From contig JAGNNG010000064.1 of NCBI GenBank assembly GCA_017990795.1, positions 1-8,121 on the forward strand: 8,121 bases of DNA, read 5' to 3'. Position 1 is the stretch's first letter. The number at the start of each line of letters is the position of its first letter. Positions 1 to 5,792 of the stretch are shown here, piece after piece. This DNA comes from Deltaproteobacteria bacterium (lineage in GTDB: Bacteria > Myxococcota_A > Polyangia > Palsa-1104 > JAEUJZ01). The notes below the pieces were generated by a model, which was not told where the DNA came from, searched no databases, and worked only from the letters and a program-made list of their open reading frames with translations. The position numbers and the translations under genes are program-made.

Positions 1-2219
1 AACAGGCGTGGGTTGGCCAGGCGCGCCAGCATCGACTGCACGCGCACACCAAGCTCGCCGCGCAGCTCGACTTCGGCGCCGGTGCCAAACAGGTTGCGCC
101 AGGTGTAGTTGCCGGTCGAGTAGATCGGGTTGTCTGTGGAGACGCCGACGTAGACGCCGATCTCACCGGCGCTGTCGTAGCGCTCGACGACTTCGACCAG
201 GATGGGCACCGGGTTTCGCGACAGCTTCCAGCTACGCAGGCGCGCCTCTAAGCGATAGTCGTCCGTCTCGCCCGGGTTTGGGCTGACGCGCACCGACGAG
301 AAGATCTGGCGTCCCAGCAGGTTTTGCTGCGCTTCCAGCAGCTTGTTGCGATCAAACAAGTCGCCGGTCTTAAACGGTAGATCTTTGCGGATCACGCCTT
401 CGCGGGTGACGAAGTTGCCACGGATCAAGATCGGGCCGAAGCGGACGGTCTCGTGCTCGTCCAGGGACCAGCGCAGCGAGACTTTGGTGTGATCGGCGTT
501 CCAGGTCGACCGCGTCGGATCAATGTCGGCATACGGATGCCCCGAGGAGCCAAACAGCTCGCTGAGGCGCTGCCGATCGGCCAGGACCGCTTCATTGGTA
601 TACGGCTTACCCGCCTGCAGCTGCAGGACCTTGCGGACTTGAGCCTCGGTCAGCGAGTGGGCTCCGACGAACTGCACCTCGACGGTCTCGACGGACTCAC
701 GCGGGCCTTCGTCGATCAGGAAGCGGACAAATAGGTCGCCGGTCTCTGCGGCATCGTCGTAAGCCGTCATCAGACCCAAAAGGACGGCATTTTCCAGCGC
801 CTCTTTGCTGCGTGCCACCGTCGCTATGACCTTGGCTTTTGGATAGCCTTCGCGACGATAAAACTCTTCCAGGCGGCGCACGTCTTGGTCCAGCTGAATG
901 GCTGAGGCAAAGCCGCCTTCACCAAGGCCAATCAGGCCCAGACGCGGATAGCGGCGGGTGCTTATGTGATCGTTTAGCTTGGTGGCCGAATAGTTGAGCG
1001 CAGACTTGCCGGGCATCGCCGCGAACTCGATGTCGCGCACCTTTAGAAGCGAGCCTTCGTGGATGTCAAACTCGACCTCGAGCGGGTCGGTGGTGCGGCT
1101 CTTCCAGCGCCAGGTGACGCGCGACTCGAAGTAGCCCTGCTGCTGGTAGAGGCGATAGATGTTGCGGGCGCTCTCGTCGAGCTCGTTGGCGCTGTAGTAG
1201 TTGTCGCGGAAGATGGTGACGACGCTGCGCAGGTCTTTTTCGGACACCTGCTTGCGGCCCACAAACTTAAGGACGATGCGCTTGCGCTCCTCGATGGTGA
1301 GGTCGAGGTTTACGGCGTGCTTGGCTTTGTCGGGCTGGATCTCGCGGTGGGTCAGTCGCACCCCGGCGTAGCCCTTGGCCTGGTAGTAGTCGATGAGGCG
1401 CTTGAAGTCCTCGTTGAGGCGCTCGGTGCTGGTGCGGCCCAGCCACAGGCAGCAGTGATCGAAAAAGTCGTACAGCTCAGACTGCGACAGCAGCGAGAAG
1501 CCCTCGGACTTGATGGTGCCGATCTTGTAGCGCAGACGCCAAAAGCCGACGCCTAGGTTGATGCGGATGCGGACGTCGACCTGCTCGGGGCTCTCGGGCG
1601 CCCAGTCGATTGAGATCTGGGCCTTGGCGTCGTAGTAGCCGGTGCGCTGTAAGAAGCTGCACAGCTCGCGCTCTTGCTTGCGGATCTCGGTCAGCAGCTC
1701 GTCGCCCTCGGGGAGGCGATAGCCGGTGCGCCAGGTGACGTAGCTAAAGATCTCCCACTCGAAGATCGGCCAGTTGCCGGTGACGAACATGCGCCGCACT
1801 ACGCGCATCGGTCGCACGGTGATCGTCAGCACGCCACCCTCGTCGAGGACCAGCTCACTGAGGTAGCCAAGAACATCTAGATCGCGGCGCACGCGGCCTT
1901 GAATTTGGTCGTTCCAGACCCCTGGTGTGGCGATGTCCAAAAAGGCGAGTAAGCGCTGCTCGCTCTCGCCTTTGGCCAGGGTGCCGCGTACAACCACGCG
2001 GCGCAGCTGTCGAATCGGCTGGGCAGGCTCTACTTGAGCGCTTGCTTCCTGCGCGACTGCGTCGGAGCTGGCCGGGCTGGTGCTGACTTCGGCATTTTCG
2101 ACTGTTGCAGCAGGCGCTGGTGTGCTCTTTTGCGGGGGCGCGGTCGTAGTTGAAGGCAAGGCGTCCGGGCTTTGAGCAAAGACCAAACTGGGACCGATGA
2201 CTGTGAGCGCGCAGCACAT
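1..2219 (-). CDS. Omp85/BamA-family outer-membrane assembly protein, multi-POTRA, 3' end outside window
   Basis: Minus-strand reading gives 739 uninterrupted codons from ATG 2219 to the window edge. After a hydrophobic N-terminus ending VFAQS comes a Pro/Ala/Thr/Ser-rich linker (about residues 18-68). About seven POTRA-like units follow, near 69-137, 138-222, 223-313, 314-390, 391-506, 508-588 and 590-664. Typical POTRA cores are seen: VRRMFVTGN, LKFVGRKQVSEKDL, VEVQFVGAHSLTEAQVRK, FGPILIRGNFVTREGVIRK. The barrel begins with GVYVGVSTDNPIYSTGNYTWRNLFGTG, close to the first strands of BamA/TamA proteins; the rest lies outside. Family role: POTRAs sit in the periplasm and the barrel inserts or exports outer-membrane proteins. 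The start is uncertain. The frame stays open upstream to a TAG at 2376-2378, and the preceding codons encode a basic stretch (RQQGRIRKHFTG) that would complete a signal peptide; possible non-ATG starts are CTG 2279 and GTG 2372. BamA, TamA or a paralogue cannot be told apart here. Confidence 0.9.
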   Translation of the reverse strand, partial: MCCALTVIGPSLVFAQSPDALPSTTTAPPQKSTPAPAATVENAEVSTSPASSDAVAQEASAQVEPAQPIRQLRRVVVRGTLAKGESEQRLLAFLDIATPGVWNDQIQGRVRRDLDVLGYLSELVLDEGGVLTITVRPMRVVRRMFVTGNWPIFEWEIFSYVTWRTGYRLPEGDELLTEIRKQERELCSFLQRTGYYDAKAQISIDWAPESPEQVDVRIRINLGVGFWRLRYKIGTIKSEGFSLLSQSELYDFFDHCCLWLGRTSTERLNEDFKRLIDYYQAKGYAGVRLTHREIQPDKAKHAVNLDLTIEERKRIVLKFVGRKQVSEKDLRSVVTIFRDNYYSANELDESARNIYRLYQQQGYFESRVTWRWKSRTTDPLEVEFDIHEGSLLKVRDIEFAAMPGKSALNYSATKLNDHISTRRYPRLGLIGLGEGGFASAIQLDQDVRRLEEFYRREGYPKAKVIATVARSKEALENAVLLGLMTAYDDAAETGDLFVRFLIDEGPRESVETVEVQFVGAHSLTEAQVRKVLQLQAGKPYTNEAVLADRQRLSELFGSSGHPYADIDPTRSTWNADHTKVSLRWSLDEHETVRFGPILIRGNFVTREGVIRKDLPFKTGDLFDRNKLLEAQQNLLGRQIFSSVRVSPNPGETDDYRLEARLRSWKLSRNPVPILVEVVERYDSAGEIGVYVGVSTDNPIYSTGNYTWRNLFGTGAEVELRGELGVRVQSMLARLANPRL

Positions 2220-2407
2220 CACCCACCAGACAAAAATGCCGGTGAAGTGTTTTCGGATGCGGCCTTGCTGTCGGTGCAGCGATGCTAGGAGGCAGCCTTG
2301 GTACTGTCGCTGCTCTCTATATCGCTGTACACGCGCCCTTGCTCGCGTATTTTGGACTATGATAGAAACCACTGGCTAGCTGCCGCTCAGTATAGGAGAT
2401 CTTGGGT
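2220..2407. other. divergent intergenic region between omp85-like gene and charged-helix gene
   Basis: This is about 188 bases if the Omp85 gene starts at ATG 2219, and less if its signal peptide starts upstream. It should hold promoters for both directions. On the plus strand TATGAT at 2358-2363 matches a sigma70 -10 box in five of six positions, but no matching -35 is seen at normal spacing. No convincing minus-strand promoter was found. The minus-strand frame of the Omp85 gene stays open through most of the region. Confidence 0.4.
2394..2398 (+). promoter_or_regulatory. Shine-Dalgarno site AGGAG
   Basis: AGGAG lies nine bases before ATG 2408. This decides that start over the in-frame TTG two codons earlier (2402), which would be too close to the site. 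Confidence 0.8.
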
Positions 2408-3133
2408 ATGTCCGATCGTCGCGAAAACTCGCTTCTTTTCTCGCTCAACGAGCTGAAAGGATTGGAGGAAGAGCGCCTCGCAGATGAGGCAGCGGCGGTC
2501 CGCGCCCGGGAAGAGGCCGAACGCCGCGCTAAAGAAGATGCCGAGCGCCGAATCAGAGAGGCCGAAGAGGCCAAGATTCGCGCCAAGGAAGAGGCCGAGC
2601 GCGCCGCGCGCGAAGAGAAAGAGCGCCTGGCTCGCGAAGAGCGCCTGCGTATTGAGGAGTCGGAGCGACGCGCCAAGGTTGAGGCCGAAGCGCGCATCGA
2701 AGAAGCCCGACTAATCAAAGAGACGCAGGAGCGTATCAAGAAAGCGCTGCCGTATAAGCTGCTGGCTGCGGTCGGTGCACTAATCTTGGTCGTTGCGGCG
2801 ATCGTGGTTGGCGTCGTCATTAATAAGCGACTGGACGAGCAGCGCGCTGAGCAGAACCGCCTGGCTGAGATCCGCAAGGCCGAGAAGCGCGAAGAAGAGA
2901 AGCGGGCGGCTGAAGACGAAGCCAAGCAGAACGAGATCAATCGAAAGATTGAAGACATCAAGCGCAAGATTAAGGCTGACGAAGAGCGCATCGCTAAGAA
3001 GCAGATGGAAGAGCAGGAGAAGAAGAATCGCTCTTCTGGTAGTGGCAAGCCGAGCGGCAAGAAGTCCGGCGGCGGCAAGAGCGATGACGGTGGCGGTAAA
3101 AAGCCAAAGGATGACGACGACTCGATTCTGTAG
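2408..3133 (+). CDS. single-pass membrane protein with charged helices on both sides (unknown function)
   Basis: 241 residues, not recognised as a named family. The short N-terminus contains SLLFSLNEL (8-16). Residues about 18-112 are almost entirely Glu, Arg, Lys and Ala (EEAERRAKEDAERR-type segments), predicting a long helix, either coiled coil or single charged helix. A membrane segment follows at about 115-138 (LLAAVGALILVVAAIVVGVVI). A second charged helix spans about 139-207, and a Gly/Ser/Lys/Asp tail ends in KDDDDSIL. There is no cleavable signal peptide or catalytic motif, so a structural, scaffold or tether role in the inner membrane is inferred. The start is set by the AGGAG at 2394-2398. 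The gene is transcribed alone, divergent from the Omp85 gene and closed by a terminator 24 bases after its stop. Similarity to TolA- or TonB-like proteins would be compositional only; no such domain is visible. Confidence 0.88.
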   Translation: MSDRRENSLLFSLNELKGLEEERLADEAAAVRAREEAERRAKEDAERRIREAEEAKIRAKEEAERAAREEKERLAREERLRIEESERRAKVEAEARIEEARLIKETQERIKKALPYKLLAAVGALILVVAAIVVGVVINKRLDEQRAEQNRLAEIRKAEKREEEKRAAEDEAKQNEINRKIEDIKRKIKADEERIAKKQMEEQEKKNRSSGSGKPSGKKSGGGKSDDGGGKKPKDDDDSIL

Positions 3134-3157
3134 TCAGTCGGTGTGGTCGTAAGCAAG

Positions 3158-3189
3158 AAGGCGGGTTCACGAAGGTGGCCCGCCTTTTT
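3158..3189 (+). terminator. intrinsic terminator of the charged-helix gene
   Basis: AAGGCGGG (3158-3165) pairs perfectly with CCCGCCTT (3179-3186) around a 13-base loop. The run TTTTT (3185-3189) partly overlaps the right arm. It lies just after the stop at 3133 and separates this gene from the tRNA promoter. Confidence 0.88.
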
Positions 3190-3222
3190 GTATTTTGGGG
3201 TGGTGGCAGTGAAATCTCGGGC

Positions 3223-3250
3223 TTGACTCCGCTGCCAAGCGAACTACACT
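3223..3250 (+). promoter_or_regulatory. sigma70-like promoter of tRNA-Cys
   Basis: TTGACT (3223-3228) and TACACT (3245-3250) are separated by 16 bases. The expected start near 3257 leaves a 5' leader of about 28 bases before the tRNA. Position and quality fit a dedicated tRNA promoter. Confidence 0.7.
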
Positions 3251-3284
3251 GACCTTCCGCTTTCGAAAGAAAGCTCAGGATTTT

Positions 3285-3359
3285 GGCGGCATAGCCAAGC
3301 GGTAAGGCAGAGGTCTGCAAAACCTTCATTCCCCGGTTCGATTCCGGGTGCCGCCTCCA
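3285..3359 (+). tRNA. tRNA-Cys (anticodon GCA)
   Basis: A complete cloverleaf can be drawn. The acceptor stem is GGCGGCA/TGCCGCC and the D arm GCC-AAGCGGTAA-GGC. The anticodon stem GAGGT/ACCTT (one G-U pair) carries the loop CTGCAAA with anticodon GCA. The variable loop is five bases, and the T arm is CCCGG-TTCGATT-CCGGG. The discriminator is T (U73), typical of tRNA-Cys, and CCA is encoded at 3357-3359. The body is 72 bases. It reads cysteine codons UGC and UGU. It appears to be a single-gene transcription unit with its own promoter and terminator, and no integration scar is seen at its 3' end. Confidence 0.97.
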
Positions 3360-3394
3360 AAGTCAAAAGCCGGTCAAAAGTAGTGACTGTGCGT

Positions 3395-3435
3395 CGCAAA
3401 AGAAACGTACCCTAGCCGGTACGTTTTTTTTTGCG
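3395..3435. terminator. terminator after tRNA-Cys, probably bidirectional
   Basis: AAACGTACC (3403-3411) pairs with GGTACGTTT (3418-3426) around a six-base loop and runs into nine T (3424-3432). Flanking CGCAAAAG and TTTTGCG extend the stem with small imperfections. On the minus strand the same structure gives a T-rich run after the hairpin (GTTTCTTTTGCG), so it can also end the kinase transcript, whose stop lies about 30 bases away at 3464. Confidence 0.85.
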
Positions 3436-3463
3436 CTGTCGGTGGTGTCGAGTCGGGCGCTGG

Positions 3464-4741
3464 TTACAGTAGGGCGAGCAAGGCCAGCAGTAGCAGCAGC
3501 ATGCTGCAGCTTAAGTACAAAAGTGTGCTGGTGCGGATCTGCAGAGTGCTCGGTACAGGTGACTTTTCCACCGCAACCGGGCGTACTTGCTCAGAGTCTG
3601 ACACCGTCTGATCTGGCACTGCCGAGACCATGACCCCGGAGCGGTCAAAGGACATCGTGCTGCTGTTGCACTCTGGCAGCTCGCGCAGGCGGTCGCGGAC
3701 TTCACCAGCGTGGGCGGGTCGATGCAGCGGCTCTCGGTCGAGTAGGTCGGCGTGCAAGCCTTGCAGCTGGGCCGATACCGGCTGTGCTGTCAGCAGTGGT
3801 GGTACCGGCTCGGTGAGGCGCTTGTGCAGGAGCGCCATCGGCGTGTCACGATCCTCGTAGCTTGTGGCATGTGGCAGCAGGCCGGTGAGCATTTCATGGA
3901 GCAACAGCCCCAGCGCGTACACGTCCAGCCGCGGGTCACCAGGCGCTCCCGCAAACCGCTCGGGCGCCATATAAAGCGCGGTACCGATGTTGGAGTTCAC
4001 GTCGGTCTTCACCAGCGCTCCGCCTTGCGGCCCAGACTGCAGGATCTTGGCGATGCCGAAGTCGACCACTTTGGCTTGCTCGCCCTCTTCTTCGTCTTGC
4101 GCCAGCAGCACGTTTTCGGGCTTTAGGTCGCGGTGTACGATCCCCAAGCGATGGGCTTGTGCGACGGCGCCCACGATCTGGCAGAACAGGCGGATGGCTC
4201 GCGCGGGCTCCAGGGTGAAGACGGCTCCGCGCTCGGTCTGTTGCCACGCTTTCTCCAGCAGCTGCGCCAGCGAGCCGCCCGGGATGTACTCCATGGCGAT
4301 ATAGAAAAGACCTTCTGGTGTGCTGCCTGAGGTGTAGGTGATCGCCAAGTTGCGATGCTGCAGTCGGGCCGTGGCTTTGGCTTCTTGAAGAAACCGCTGT
4401 ATCACCTGCGCATCGTCGGTCAGATCGGCGCGCAAGACCTTAAGAGCGACCTCGCGATCGACACCAGTCTGGATGGCGCGATAGACGGTGCCCATGCCGC
4501 CGATGCCGATGCGGGCGACCACGGCAAACTCACCGATGCGGCGTCCCAGAAGCGGATCGTTCTCAGCTGCAGCCAAGTCGGAGGGGGTGACTAGATAGGC
4601 ACCGTCGTGCGGGCAAAACTGTTCTGCTGCGCTCTCGGAGCGCGTGCCACACACGGGACAGACGCGCGCGCCGGTGACTCGACCCGAGCCTGTGCTCCTG
4701 GCCGAACCCGTCGCAGACACACGAGGATTTTCTGTAGGCAC
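3464..4741 (-). CDS. Hanks-type Ser/Thr protein kinase with N-terminal zinc ribbon and C-terminal membrane anchor
   Basis: 425 residues. A disordered N-terminus is followed by a zinc-ribbon-like motif, CPVCG (C28, C31) and FCPHDG (C43, H45). The kinase domain spans about 71-355 with all key elements: the glycine loop GIGGMGTVYRA (79-89), the ATP lysine K101 in VALKVL, a likely helix-C glutamate E120, HRDLKPEN (203-210), DFG (227-229), GTALYMAPE (253-261), DVYALG (273-278) and a late arginine in HRPA. It should be an active RD-type kinase. Thr246, Ser250 and Thr254 lie in the activation segment. After a linker, residues about 405-425 (LLYLSCSMLLLLLALLALL) form one membrane helix ending at the C-terminus, so the kinase should face the cytoplasm as a tail-anchored protein with no outer sensor domain. 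The start is GTG 4741. No ribosome site is seen, but a promoter lies immediately upstream. The substrate is unknown. Confidence 0.93.
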   Translation of the reverse strand: MPTENPRVSATGSARSTGSGRVTGARVCPVCGTRSESAAEQFCPHDGAYLVTPSDLAAAENDPLLGRRIGEFAVVARIGIGGMGTVYRAIQTGVDREVALKVLRADLTDDAQVIQRFLQEAKATARLQHRNLAITYTSGSTPEGLFYIAMEYIPGGSLAQLLEKAWQQTERGAVFTLEPARAIRLFCQIVGAVAQAHRLGIVHRDLKPENVLLAQDEEEGEQAKVVDFGIAKILQSGPQGGALVKTDVNSNIGTALYMAPERFAGAPGDPRLDVYALGLLLHEMLTGLLPHATSYEDRDTPMALLHKRLTEPVPPLLTAQPVSAQLQGLHADLLDREPLHRPAHAGEVRDRLRELPECNSSTMSFDRSGVMVSAVPDQTVSDSEQVRPVAVEKSPVPSTLQIRTSTLLYLSCSMLLLLLALLALL

Positions 4742-4751
4742 CCTGGTCTAG

Positions 4752-4781
4752 ACTATAAACCCCTGAGGGGTGACTGTTCAA
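4752..4781 (-). promoter_or_regulatory. sigma70-like promoter of the kinase gene
   Basis: On the minus strand TTGAAC (4781-4776) is followed after 18 bases by TATAGT (4757-4752). The expected start is near 4745, about four bases before the GTG at 4741, which would give a nearly leaderless mRNA. This agrees with the lack of a Shine-Dalgarno site there. Confidence 0.6.
4760..4770. repeat. perfect palindrome CCCCTgAGGGG in the kinase/surE divergent region
   Basis: Five-base arms CCCCT and AGGGG surround one central base. It lies inside the spacer between the -35 and -10 boxes of the kinase promoter, a position where a bound protein would affect transcription. An operator role is inference from position alone. 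Confidence 0.45.
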
Positions 4782-4810
4782 TGCGGGCGCCACAGGTTTG
4801 CGACTCGCGG

Positions 4811-4816
4811 TATCTT
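4811..4816 (+). promoter_or_regulatory. possible -10 box for surE (TATCTT); alternative TATAAA at 4754-4759
   Basis: TATCTT lies 10 bases before the surE ATG and would give a leader of about four bases. No good -35 is seen for it. TATAAA at 4754-4759 is a better -10 match and overlaps the minus-strand kinase -10, but it too lacks a clear -35. Which one is used cannot be decided by reading. Confidence 0.3.
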
Positions 4817-4826
4817 GCGGCCCGCA

Positions 4827-5636
4827 ATGAGTTTAAAGATTCTGCTGACCAACGATGATGGCGTGCGCGCCGATGGACTGTCTGTGCTGGCTTCCAGGCT
4901 TCACGATCTGGGCGAAGTCTGGGTCGTAGCTCCCGATCGAGAGCGCAGCGCCGTCGGACATGCGTTTACCCTAAACGAGCCTCTGCGGGTGGACCGGCTT
5001 GCCCCCCGCGTCTATTCGGTAAGTGGCACTCCCGCCGACTGCGTGTACCTTGGCTTGCTTGACCTGTGCAAAGGTGCCGACTTGGTGATCTCGGGCTGTA
5101 ACCACGGCTACAACCTGGGGGCCGATATCTTCTATTCGGGGACTGTGGCTGGCGCGGTTGAGGCGGCGCTGCGTGGGACGCCATCGATCGCAGTCTCGAT
5201 GGGCACGGGCCTTGGGGCTGACTTTGCGCAGGCCGCCGAGTTTTGCAAAGCGCTGGCTCCGGTGGTGGCTCAGCAAGGCTTGCCAACTCAGACGCTGCTC
5301 AATGTAAACATCCCAGGACCCAAGGCGCCGCGTCCGGGGGAGTTTCGCTGGACACGCCTTGGTCAGCGACTGTATCGCGACCAGGTTGAGCACCGCACCG
5401 ATCCTCGTGGCAACACCTACTACTGGATTGGGGGAGCCGCAGAGCCTTTTGATGATCCGCCAGGCACCGACGTGCATGCGGTTCATCACGGCTACGTCTC
5501 GGTCACGCCGCTGGGTCTAGACTTGACGCACGGGGACCTGCTGAATCGTCTGCCAGGTTGGCAGCTGCAGGGCTTTGTCGAGTCGCCGCAAGATGCCGCC
5601 ACGGCTTGGCCTCCTGATACGAAGAGCAGCGTCTAG
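4827..5636 (+). CDS. surE: 5'/3'-nucleotidase SurE
   Basis: 269 residues, near the family's usual 250-270. SurE removes phosphate from nucleoside monophosphates, and in several species from short polyphosphate, using a divalent metal; it is a cytoplasmic survival or salvage enzyme. The N-terminus MSLKILLTNDDGVRADG is the family signature. Metal ligands are present: D10, D11, S41 (in APDRERSAVG) and N92 (in SGCNHGYNLG). GTPADCV (67-73) and YSGTVAGAVEAAL (103-115) are also conserved. ATG 4827 was chosen because SurE proteins begin within a few residues of the LTNDDG motif; an in-frame GTG at 4770 would add 19 unrelated residues. No Shine-Dalgarno site is visible. The classic surE-pcm arrangement is absent: surE stands alone, divergent from a kinase and convergent with a BI-1 gene. 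Confidence 0.96.
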   Translation: MSLKILLTNDDGVRADGLSVLASRLHDLGEVWVVAPDRERSAVGHAFTLNEPLRVDRLAPRVYSVSGTPADCVYLGLLDLCKGADLVISGCNHGYNLGADIFYSGTVAGAVEAALRGTPSIAVSMGTGLGADFAQAAEFCKALAPVVAQQGLPTQTLLNVNIPGPKAPRPGEFRWTRLGQRLYRDQVEHRTDPRGNTYYWIGGAAEPFDDPPGTDVHAVHHGYVSVTPLGLDLTHGDLLNRLPGWQLQGFVESPQDAATAWPPDTKSSV

Positions 5637-5732
5637 GTCGGTATCGGGCGCGAGGGCTGACCGTCTTTCAATGTCTGGCTGGTAGCTGCACTGGATGTAG
5701 CGGCGATGAAAATGCAGAAGTGATGTCTGTTC

Positions 5733-5768
5733 GCCCGCGTTGCTACCAACTGGGTAGCAAGCGTGGGC
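5733..5768. terminator. strong hairpin between convergent surE and BI-1 genes
   Basis: TTGCTACC pairs with GGTAGCAA around a five-base loop (5748-5752). After a one-base bulge the stem extends through CG/CG, a G-U pair and GCCC/GGGC. No T run follows on either strand, so it is not a textbook intrinsic terminator. Its place between convergent genes, 96 bases after the surE stop and 24 bases from the BI-1 stop, suggests transcript ending or 3'-end protection for both. Confidence 0.5.
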
Positions 5769-5792
5769 TGAGCTGGATTTGTCGCGGAGGGC

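Noticed and set aside
1059..1556. 165-codon open frame on the plus strand
   Set aside because: It is antisense to the POTRA region of the Omp85 gene, which reads continuously with recognisable repeats through this part.
1855..2226. 123-codon minus-strand frame starting MGDVLRAHSH
   Set aside because: It is out of frame with the Omp85 gene and has an Arg/Ser-rich shadow composition with no signal peptide. The neighbouring frame continues into clear POTRA sequence.
2484..2714. Near-repeats of GAAGAGGCCGAGCGC-type DNA that could look like a tandem repeat
   Set aside because: They arise from the repeated Glu-Glu-Ala-Glu-Arg codons of the charged helix; spacing is irregular and the copies are diverged.
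2317..3156. 279-codon open frame on the minus strand, rich in Ser, Arg and Ala
   Set aside because: It is antisense to the charged-helix gene. Its low-complexity composition mirrors that gene's Glu/Arg/Lys codons, it lacks domain features, and the plus-strand gene has a good ribosome site and terminator.
3752..4126. 124-codon plus-strand frame
   Set aside because: It is antisense to the kinase domain, whose catalytic motifs lie in the minus-strand frame.
4770..4826. Upstream GTG start that would lengthen SurE by 19 residues
   Set aside because: SurE proteins start just before the LTNDDG motif, and the added residues (TVQCGRHRFATRG...) look like translated control region containing the palindrome.
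4970..5489. 172-codon minus-strand frame
   Set aside because: It is antisense to surE, which carries all family motifs.
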